Source of the DNA: CAYMJV01 sp964390545
GTDB taxonomy: Bacteria > Desulfobacterota > BSN033 > UBA1163
DNA: 19,718 bases
Reading direction: 5' to 3'
NCBI GenBank assembly: GCA_964390545.1
Contig: CAYMJV010000056.1
Coordinates: forward strand, 1 to 19,718
Numbering within the stretch: the first letter of the stretch is position 1; every line of letters starts with the position of its first letter. This document shows, piece by piece, positions 14,724 to 19,718 of this stretch. The notes below the pieces were generated by a model. That model saw nothing but the letters and a program-made list of their open reading frames with translations. It made no database searches and was not told the DNA's origin. The position numbers were made by a program, and so were the translations under genes.

Positions 14724-16211
14724 ATGAAACGATATCTGTCTCTCTTCTTTTTACCCTCATTTCTTCTTCTCCTCGGTTGTGCTTCCTTTTTGTCCCACCG
14801 CATTCCTCAGACCCTTGAGAGACCAAGGCCATGTCAGGAATTCTTTGAGCGGTTAGATGAAAAGGTTAGGGAAGCCGATGTCAGGGATGCGTCCGCTTTT
14901 TCTGTTCCTGGGTTCCCCTATCTTCGTACCAGCCGGTTCCTCTCTGCTTTAAAGGAAAGCTTGAAAGACGAGCAGGAGAGGAAGATCTGGGTCCGATGGA
15001 TGCAGGACCTCGACCTTCGATCCAGGAAGAAAGAGATCAGCAATCTTCCGGATGAGATGGTCATTTCTCTTACATCAGAAAAAGGTCGGCCGGATCGAGA
15101 AGGTCTCGCTGACCAGGTGGAATCCTGTTCGACCGATCTCTTGCTCCATGACCATGGACGATCCGGTTTTTATACTTCCCTTGAACCTTTTGTTGGCGTT
15201 CCGGATGAATACTCCTCGATTCTAAGGACGGCTGGCCTTTACCCTCTTATTGCCCTCCCGGTTACGGTGGTCACTGAGAATTCGAGGGAGAAAATAAGGA
15301 GACGATTCGATACAGACTTGAAAGACCTTCCTGTTGACGGAAGCCTAAGGACCTTTGTGCCAGGGAAAGAGCAATCTCTTGGCCGGGAAAGGATTCAGGA
15401 GATCATCGAAGAATCGAGAGAGAATCCTTTAAGGGTTCCCTTTCCTGATGCCATTCGAAAGAAGGAATTGGTTGAGGCCTTTGCTCCTATTTTTATTCAG
15501 GATATGGCTGCTTCCTATGATCGGCTTGGAGAGGTGAGATGGAAGAATCATCGAATGGAGATCAATCCTGAGAAACCTACAGTTTATTACTACTTTTCTC
15601 ACGCCCTCCTGAAAGGGGAACCCATCCTTCAAATCAACTATGCGATCTGGTATTCAGAACGGGCAGGGGAGAGGCCTCCGTCTATCGAGAAAGGTCATCT
15701 GGATGGGTTGACCATTCGGATCTCCCTGGATGACCAGGGGAAGCTCTTCATGGTTGAGGCGATGAATAATTGCGGATGTTATCATCTCTTTGCCCCCGAT
15801 CGAGAACGAGTGGATCGAATCCTTCCAAGACCTCTGATGTTTGATGCGATGGTGCCTCAGTGGCTTCCCGAGATTTCTACTGGAGATCGTCTCGGAATCA
15901 GGATAAACTCTGGCTGGCATCAGGTGCAGCGTCTGATTTCGGTGAAGGAAGCTCCCGATCCGGTTCCTTACGAGCTTGTTCCCTACGACGTTCTGGAGAC
16001 CCTTCCGCATGAGGACGGCCGAACGGAAAGCATCTTCAACGAACATGGAATTGCAAAGGGGTCCGAGAGGGTGGAGCGGTTTCTTCTCTTCTCCATGGGA
16101 ATTCCATCGGTCGGGAGCATGCGCCAGAGGGGGCACCACGCCATTGAGCTGATTGGACGGGTCCACTTCGATGATCCTCATCTCTTCGACAAGAATTTCA
16201 TCTTCAAATAG
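14724..16211 (+). CDS. Uncharacterised lipoprotein with a CGCYH motif
   Basis: A 495-residue predicted lipoprotein: basic start, hydrophobic core (LSLFFLPSFLLLL) and lipobox LLGC with C19. I cannot assign a function. The first half is charged and helical. The second half (about 250-480) looks beta-rich and holds the most distinctive residues: GHLDGLT (H325, D327) and MNNCGCYHLFAP (C350, C352, H354). This His/Cys set is suggestive of a metal or redox site. I recall similar CGCYH motifs in hypothetical proteins of other proteobacteria, but could not check this. AGGAG lies 8 bases before the ATG. The stop is 7 bases before the likely start of the DUF1571-like gene, so the two may be co-transcribed. 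An in-envelope role with that LolA-like protein is only a guess from proximity. Confidence 0.72.
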   Translation: MKRYLSLFFLPSFLLLLGCASFLSHRIPQTLERPRPCQEFFERLDEKVREADVRDASAFSVPGFPYLRTSRFLSALKESLKDEQERKIWVRWMQDLDLRSRKKEISNLPDEMVISLTSEKGRPDREGLADQVESCSTDLLLHDHGRSGFYTSLEPFVGVPDEYSSILRTAGLYPLIALPVTVVTENSREKIRRRFDTDLKDLPVDGSLRTFVPGKEQSLGRERIQEIIEESRENPLRVPFPDAIRKKELVEAFAPIFIQDMAASYDRLGEVRWKNHRMEINPEKPTVYYYFSHALLKGEPILQINYAIWYSERAGERPPSIEKGHLDGLTIRISLDDQGKLFMVEAMNNCGCYHLFAPDRERVDRILPRPLMFDAMVPQWLPEISTGDRLGIRINSGWHQVQRLISVKEAPDPVPYELVPYDVLETLPHEDGRTESIFNEHGIAKGSERVERFLLFSMGIPSVGSMRQRGHHAIELIGRVHFDDPHLFDKNFIFK

Positions 16212-16218
16212 GATTCAG

Positions 16219-17031
16219 ATGTTCGTAGTCTCTTCTCAGAAAAAGGAAAGTCCCACAAGCAATCCCCTCCCCCTTGATGGGGGAGGGTGTGGGTGGGGGT
16301 GTTCAGACATTTGTTCCCCCCACCTCATTCCTCCCCCACAAGGGGGGAGGAGATTTTTTTTAGTATTATTATTCTCCACTGCTGTCCTTTTCTCCGTTGC
16401 TCATTCCTCATTCTCAGCAGAACCGTCAAACGAAAATCGCATCCCTTACATTATTCAAAAGATGGAATCAGCCGTCAAGGGGATGGAAGATTATACTTGC
16501 GAGGTGGAGCAATTCTTCTTTCAAAATGGTGCGGAGGATCAGAGCTATCACTTCAAATTCTATTTTAAGAGGGGGAAAAGGATCCGAGTCGACTTCTCCC
16601 ATCCCTATTCATCCCTTAGCATTTTCTATAACGACGGGGACAAGGAAGCGACCGTGATGCCCTTTCGCTTCATGCCTACCCTCAAATTCCGGTTTTCCAT
16701 TGACAATCCCATGATCAAAACCCTGGCGGGTCAACGGATCGACCAGACGGATATGGGGTATTTCGTCGATTTCATGTCCAAGAATCTCAAAAGGGTCAAA
16801 CAGGGGGAGGATGAGTTCTACGAAGATGGGGAACAGGTGAAGTTTTTATTCTGGGCCAAAGATTATATTGAAGAGAAATCGAATGAAAAATATCGGGTCT
16901 CTATCTCCCAAAAGCACTGGCTGCCCATCCGCATTGAGAGGTACAGTCTGGAAGACAGGCCGCTTGAGATCACCGATATTAAAAATTATTTCATCAACTC
17001 CCATCTTGAAGAGAAGTTGTTTAATCCATAG
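16219..17031 (+). CDS. Exported DUF1571/LolA-like protein with a repeat in its N-terminus
   Basis: About 270 residues from the ATG at 16219; an overlapping in-frame ATG at 16153 lies inside the lipoprotein gene and is less likely. The mature part, after a signal-peptide core (LVLLFSTAVLFSVAHSSFSA), resembles DUF1571, a family I relate to the LolA/LolB-type lipid-binding fold: MESAVKGMEDYTCEVEQFF, FKFYFKRGKRIRVDF, LAGQRIDQTDMGYFVDFM and HWLPIRIERYSLED. A periplasmic lipid- or lipoprotein-handling role is inference. Between the first dozen residues and the signal core about 25-30 residues (NPLPLDGGGCGWGC onward) are encoded by a GC-rich palindromic repeat at 16265-16350. There is no start codon between the repeat and the signal core, so either the signal peptide has a long, repeat-derived N-region or the repeat has damaged the gene. 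Only AGGA precedes the ATG. Confidence 0.7.
   Translation: MFVVSSQKKESPTSNPLPLDGGGCGWGCSDICSPHLIPPPQGGRRFFLVLLFSTAVLFSVAHSSFSAEPSNENRIPYIIQKMESAVKGMEDYTCEVEQFFFQNGAEDQSYHFKFYFKRGKRIRVDFSHPYSSLSIFYNDGDKEATVMPFRFMPTLKFRFSIDNPMIKTLAGQRIDQTDMGYFVDFMSKNLKRVKQGEDEFYEDGEQVKFLFWAKDYIEEKSNEKYRVSISQKHWLPIRIERYSLEDRPLEITDIKNYFINSHLEEKLFNP
16265..16350 (+). repeat. C/G-rich three-hairpin palindromic repeat inside a reading frame
   Basis: Hairpin a: CCCTCCCCC (16265-16273), loop TTGAT, GGGGGAGGG (16279-16287). Central pairing: GGTGGGGG (16292-16299) with CCCCCACC (16317-16324). Hairpin b: CCTCCCCC (16330-16337), loop ACAAG, GGGGGAGG (16343-16350), followed by AGA and eight T residues, so it resembles an intrinsic terminator on the plus strand. 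Hairpin a is a near copy, in the opposite orientation, of the hairpin at 17276-17298, whose loop is ATCAA. Confidence 0.75.
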
Positions 17032-17072
17032 ATTTTAAACGCAAAGCGCATAGGGTGAATTATTATAGTCCT

Positions 17073-17144
17073 GTCATTCCCGTGAAAACGGGAATCCAGA
17101 TAGTGTATTAAGAAAGATATGGATTCCTGCTTCTGCAGGAATGA
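17073..17144. repeat. Inverted repeat with dRS3-like ATTCCC-N8-GGGAAT ends
   Basis: The left end has ATTCCC (17076-17081), 8 bases, then GGGAAT (17090-17095). The right end has ATTCCT (17123-17128), 8 bases, then AGGAAT (17137-17142). The outer GTCATTCC (17073-17080) is complementary to GGAATGAC (17137-17144). The ATTCCC-N8-GGGAAT format is that of the dRS3 elements known from Neisseria. Similar sequences are common in unrelated genomes, so relationship is not implied. Confidence 0.7.
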
Positions 17145-17275
17145 CCATGAAATATAGGCTTCATGCGATGCTCTATGCCTACCGGCCGCAGGCAGGGATG
17201 GAGGGGAGAGGAACTGGTTCGACGGGTCCATCATGAATTCATCCTGAGCATGTCGCAGAGTCACCCTCGCCCCAG

Positions 17276-17298
17276 CCCTCTCCCATCAAGGGAGAGGG
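17276..17298. repeat. C/G-rich hairpin, inverted relative of 16265-16287
   Basis: CCCTCTCCC (17276-17284), loop ATCAA, GGGAGAGGG (17290-17298): a perfect 9-bp stem. Stem length and loop match hairpin a at 16265-16287 read from the other strand. Confidence 0.65.
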
Positions 17299-17320
17299 GG
17301 AATGGTTGGGTTTTTAATTA

Positions 17321-17348
17321 TTGACAAATCTCGATTTCATGATAATTT
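17321..17348 (+). promoter_or_regulatory. Possible promoter with perfect TTGACA, weak -10
   Basis: TTGACA (17321-17326) is followed after 16 bases by TAATTT (17343-17348). The -10 is poor, and the site lies about 215 bases before the flavoprotein GTG, with a palindromic element between. Confidence 0.3.
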
Positions 17349-17378
17349 TTCTTAATCCCCGTTCTCCTCGTTTATTAG

Positions 17379-17510
17379 GAGACTGTGTCGTAATGGGAGG
17401 GAATTACATGCCTGTCATTCTGAACGAAGTGAAGAATCTCATGGAATCGATAAGTTAGAAAATAGAGATTCTTCGGCTAACGCCTCAGAATGACATTACG
17501 ATACAGTCTC
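17379..17510. repeat. Nested palindromic element, MITE-like, 132 bp
   Basis: The outer arms are GAGACTGTGTCGTAATG (17379-17395) and CATTACGATACAGTCTC (17494-17510), complementary at 16 of 17 positions. The inner arms run 17413-17440 (TGTCATTCTGA through AGAATCTC) and 17465-17495 (GAGATTCTTCGG through AGAATGACA), complementary at both ends with a diverged middle. No transposase or clear target-site duplication is seen. It resembles a non-autonomous miniature element into or around which a second palindrome has grown. Confidence 0.7.
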
Positions 17511-17564
17511 TAAAGGCGAGGTGGGACTTGAGACTGACGTTCTAAGTCATTGAGGTTTTGAACG

Positions 17565-18767
17565 GTGGGTTTCGATTACGATGTGATTGTCGTTGGTGCA
17601 GGACCGGGAGGATCGACCGCTGCCAGGTTTTGTGCCCAGGCCGGATTGAAAACCCTCCTCATTGAGAAGGAAAAAATGCCTCGCTACAAGGCCTGCGGAG
17701 GTTGCCTCTCCCTCAAGGCCGTTGACCTTCTTGGTTTGGATCTCAACCCGGTAGTGGAGACAATGATTTATAAAGCTAAATTTACTTACCGTTTGAAGGA
17801 TTCTTTTTCGATCGAATGGAGACAACCCATCGCATTTATGGTGATGAGAGATCGGTTCGATCAATTTTTGGTCAAACAGGCACTAGAGAAAGGTACGGAA
17901 GTCTTAGAAGGCGTAAGAGTGGTAAAAGTGGAAGAGAAAAGAGATGGGGTGGAAGTAGAGCTGAATGACGGAGAGAAGTTTCGTTGTGAATATCTCATCG
18001 GCGCAGATGGCCCTGGGAGCATCGTTGGAAAATCATTATCCTTATTGCCACCCAAAGGCGATGGGAATGGAATCGGAATGGAGAGTGAAATCCCTTTTGA
18101 GTCCACTTTCGATTTCCCAAGAGAGGAACTCCAGCTCGTCCATTTTGATTTCGGCGGAGTCCCCAATGGCTATGGCTGGGTCTTTCCCAAGAAAGAAGGC
18201 CTCTCCATCGGCGTCGGCGGGATGTTTAGAGACGTAGCAAAGATGAATCTCCGTCGATACTTCAATACGTTTATTCACGGACTGAATTACATCAAGCAAG
18301 AGAAAGTGGAAAAAGTATTGGGCCATCCCCTCCCGTACTTCTATGACGAAAGACAAAAGGTTTCAAAGGGAAAGGTTCTTCTCGTGGGTGACGCTGCCCA
18401 TCTGATGGATCCTTTGATGGGCGAAGGCATCTACTATGCCCTTCGAAGCGGGATGCTGGCCGCAGGGGCGATCCTTCAGTCGAAAGAGAGTGGCGCTCTT
18501 CCCTCTGATCTATACCAAATGAAAGTGCAGGACCACATCTCTGAAAATCTGAAATGGGCCCTGCAATTTTCTCGATTTGTTTTCCGGTTTACAAATCTGG
18601 CCTATCGGACTCTGAGGCGCTACCGGGACCTTGCGGACTTGTATCTTCAGGTTTTGGAAGGGAGGGAGACTTATCAGGGTTTCGTGGTGAGAGTGAAGGA
18701 ACGGATGAGAGATCTCCTTGGCGGAAAGCTCAGCGAGAAGATCAAGAGGGCCATGGCTGGAGTGTGA
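17565..18767 (+). CDS. Geranylgeranyl-reductase-family FAD-dependent oxidoreductase
   Basis: A 400-residue flavoprotein of the geranylgeranyl reductase (ChlP/archaeal GGR) branch, which saturates double bonds in isoprenoid chains; substrates in such bacteria could be quinone tails or polyprenols (inference). The N-terminal dinucleotide fold has GAGPGG (residues 11-16) and E34. The family motif PRYKACGGCLS follows (39-49, with C44 and C47). A central GADGPGS and the second FAD motif LLVGDAAHLMDPLMGEGI (about 274-291) are present. The GTG start (17565-17567) is the first possible codon after an in-frame TGA, and GAGG lies 9 bases upstream. No membrane segment is clear. It is followed 12 nt later by the endonuclease III gene in the same frame. 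Confidence 0.85.
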   Translation: MGFDYDVIVVGAGPGGSTAARFCAQAGLKTLLIEKEKMPRYKACGGCLSLKAVDLLGLDLNPVVETMIYKAKFTYRLKDSFSIEWRQPIAFMVMRDRFDQFLVKQALEKGTEVLEGVRVVKVEEKRDGVEVELNDGEKFRCEYLIGADGPGSIVGKSLSLLPPKGDGNGIGMESEIPFESTFDFPREELQLVHFDFGGVPNGYGWVFPKKEGLSIGVGGMFRDVAKMNLRRYFNTFIHGLNYIKQEKVEKVLGHPLPYFYDERQKVSKGKVLLVGDAAHLMDPLMGEGIYYALRSGMLAAGAILQSKESGALPSDLYQMKVQDHISENLKWALQFSRFVFRFTNLAYRTLRRYRDLADLYLQVLEGRETYQGFVVRVKERMRDLLGGKLSEKIKRAMAGV

Positions 18768-18779
18768 AACGCTACTTTT

Positions 18780-19478
18780 GTGAAACCTTCCGGACTCAGA
18801 GAAACGAAAGCTAAGATAAAGAGAATCAACGCTCTTCTGGAAAGGGAGTATGGAATTCCTAAAAGGGAGAGGAAAGCTGATCTTCTGGACGTCCTCGTTC
18901 AAACCATTCTTTCCCAGAATACCAACGACCAGAATCGGGATCGGGCCTACCAGAGATTGAAAAACCAATTTCCCCGATGGGAAGATATCCTTAACGGAAA
19001 GAGGAAGGTGGTTATGAAAGCCCTTCGCCCGGGAGGACTTGCAAGACAGAAGGCGAAACGTATCGTGGATATCCTTCAATGGCTCAGGAAGCGGGAAGGG
19101 AAGGTGAGCCTCACTTTCTTGAAAAGAATGGGTGAGGAAGAGATCAAGGAGACCCTTGGGGGTCTCAAAGGGATTGGACCCAAGACGGTTCACTGCCTCC
19201 TCCTCTTTGGTCTGGGAAGGGAAGCCTTTCCCGTTGACACTCACATTCTGAGAGTAGGGAAATGCCTTGGATTCATTCCCGAAGAGATCGACGCAGAGAA
19301 GGCGCATTCATGGATGGGCCCTCTCGTGCCGAAGGGGAAAGCTCTATCCCTTCATCTCAATCTCATCCGACACGGAAAATCCGTCTGCAAAGCCAAAAAA
19401 CCACAATGTGCAGACTGCGTTCTTAAGAAAGAATGTTTTTATTTTGAGGTTGTAGGGCGGCCCTCCGTGGCCGCCTGA
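18780..19478 (+). CDS. nth: Endonuclease III-family DNA glycosylase/AP lyase
   Basis: A base-excision-repair enzyme of the HhH-GPD superfamily, 232 residues. The helix-hairpin-helix and catalytic segment read LKGIGPKTVHC and FPVDTHILRV, with K135 as the Schiff-base lysine and D153 as the catalytic aspartate. The 4Fe-4S loop has the exact C-X6-C-X2-C-X5-C spacing (C203, C210, C213, C219). The variant catalytic segment suggests the Nth-like archaeal/MIG-type side of the family rather than E. coli Nth itself. The GTG start lacks a good ribosome site (nearest GGAG 17 bases upstream), so it may be coupled to the preceding gene, whose stop is 12 nt away in the same frame. The final residues (VVGRPSVAA) and the stop come from a palindromic repeat. 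Confidence 0.88.
   Translation: MKPSGLRETKAKIKRINALLEREYGIPKRERKADLLDVLVQTILSQNTNDQNRDRAYQRLKNQFPRWEDILNGKRKVVMKALRPGGLARQKAKRIVDILQWLRKREGKVSLTFLKRMGEEEIKETLGGLKGIGPKTVHCLLLFGLGREAFPVDTHILRVGKCLGFIPEEIDAEKAHSWMGPLVPKGKALSLHLNLIRHGKSVCKAKKPQCADCVLKKECFYFEVVGRPSVAA
19456..19475 (+). repeat. Palindromic repeat supplying the 3' end of the nth-like gene
   Basis: GGCGGCC (19456-19462), loop CTCCGT, GGCCGCC (19469-19475), with TGA immediately after. GTAGGG just before it recalls the outer stem of the element at 6741-6816. Confidence 0.6.
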
Positions 19479-19536
19479 TGCTGGTACGCAGGGACCTTTC
19501 TTAAGAAGGAGTGTCTATATTATAATTAATCCTCCT

Positions 19537-19587
19537 AAATCCCCCTCGGTTTCGAGTCGTACCGACTTTATAAAAGGGGGATTTTTT
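19537..19587 (+). terminator. Terminator-like hairpin after nth
   Basis: AAATCCCCCT (19537-19546) pairs with AGGGGGATTT (19575-19584), and more T residues follow to 19587. An inner CGGT (19547-19550)/ACCG (19561-19564) pairing shortens the loop. It could end plus-strand transcripts from the flavoprotein/nth pair, and may itself be a dispersed repeat. Confidence 0.55.
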
Positions 19588-19589
19588 CT

Positions 19590-19610
19590 CCTCCCTTTAA
19601 TAAAGGGAGG
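19590..19610. repeat. Perfect 9-bp hairpin
   Basis: CCTCCCTTT (19590-19598), loop AAT, AAAGGGAGG (19602-19610). It has no T-run after it. It sits directly after the terminator-like hairpin and before the DUF2062 gene. Confidence 0.6.
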
Positions 19611-19634
19611 CGGGGAGGGATTATAAAGGTGCTC

Positions 19635-19718
19635 ATGAGAGAATTGCTTAAAAAACTTCTTCGGATTGAAGACACGCCTGAGCGAACGGCCCTGGCCTTC
19701 TCCATCGGGATCTTCCTG
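19635..19718 (+). CDS. DUF2062-family protein, N-terminal fragment (runs off the window)
   Basis: Only the first 28 codons are present. The sequence RIEDTPERTALAFSIGIFL matches the start of DUF2062 proteins, small membrane proteins of unknown function often found near glycosyltransferase or lipid genes. The ATG (19635) has AAGG 5 bases upstream; a GTG at 19629 is in frame too. Identification rests on this short stretch alone. Confidence 0.65.
   Translation, partial: MRELLKKLLRIEDTPERTALAFSIGIFL

Larger units (their letters stand above)
17032..17564. other. 533-bp gap packed with palindromic elements, no gene
   Basis: I see no gene. In order the gap holds a dRS3-like inverted repeat (17073-17144), a degenerate GCCTACCGGCCGCAGGCAGG block (17178-17197) resembling the palindrome at 5312-5331, a C/G-rich hairpin (17276-17298), a candidate promoter (17321-17348) and a nested palindromic element (17379-17510). 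The remainder shows nothing I can name. Confidence 0.65.

Noticed and set aside
18762..18814. GTG frame overlapping the flavoprotein stop (GTGA junction) starting VKRYFCETF
   Set aside because: It is short, ends within the start of nth, and has no support as a gene; nth itself explains this stretch.
18510..19307. Minus-strand open frame of about 265 codons opposite the flavoprotein end and nth
   Set aside because: It spans two genes with intact catalytic motifs and shows no recognisable domain.
1..19718. CRISPR arrays, rRNA and tRNA genes
   Set aside because: No regularly spaced direct repeats, no rRNA-like sequence and no cloverleaf-type sequence with a T-loop motif were seen on either strand by eye.

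Overview
The window reads as a chromosomal segment of a diderm (Gram-negative) bacterium with close to 50% GC. It carries a Lol lipoprotein-export ABC transporter, several predicted lipoproteins, a LUD/Fe-S oxidoreductase and a geranylgeranyl-reductase-type flavoprotein. It also holds many short palindromic intergenic elements. This mix and gene style suggest a Desulfobacterota (former Deltaproteobacteria) or related environmental lineage, but no rRNA or tRNA is present to confirm it. About thirteen genes lie in two opposing blocks.

Left block (1-6679, minus strand). In transcription order: rimO (S12 methylthiotransferase), a 418-bp repeat-bearing gap, lysS, a second repeat-bearing gap, then a tightly coupled trio. 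The trio is a LolC/E-type permease, a protein with a TPR-like N-terminus and two cyclic-nucleotide-binding domains, and LolD. The permease overlaps the cyclic-nucleotide-binding gene by 8 bp, and that gene overlaps lolD by 4 bp (GTGA). A putative cAMP receptor therefore sits inside the lipoprotein-export operon.

Centre. A plus-strand gene (6897-8915) encodes a LutB-like protein (LUD domain and two 4Fe-4S clusters) fused to a LutA-like pair of cysteine-rich domains. It runs tail to tail, 3 bp apart, into a minus-strand three-gene operon (14426 to 8919). That operon encodes a CHASE2-class III adenylate cyclase, an exported FecR-like protein, and a predicted lipoprotein with TPRs and a CHAT protease domain whose His/Cys dyad is intact. 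All three have a periplasmic part and only the cyclase domain faces the cytoplasm. This is the best candidate in the window for an undescribed system: an envelope sensing and proteolysis module with cAMP output. Base composition differs sharply within it (FecR and cyclase stretches are GC-rich, the TPR part of the CHAT gene is AT-rich).

Right block (14442-19718, plus strand). A short gene broken by two compensating frameshifts at homopolymer runs fills the divergent gap upstream of an uncharacterised lipoprotein gene. Then come a DUF1571/LolA-like exported protein whose N-terminus contains a palindromic repeat, a 533-bp gap full of palindromic elements, a geranylgeranyl-reductase-family flavoprotein, an endonuclease III homologue whose last codons lie in another palindromic repeat, and the first 28 codons of a DUF2062 protein. 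Palindromic elements occur in almost every gap of 200 bp or more and in two places enter reading frames.
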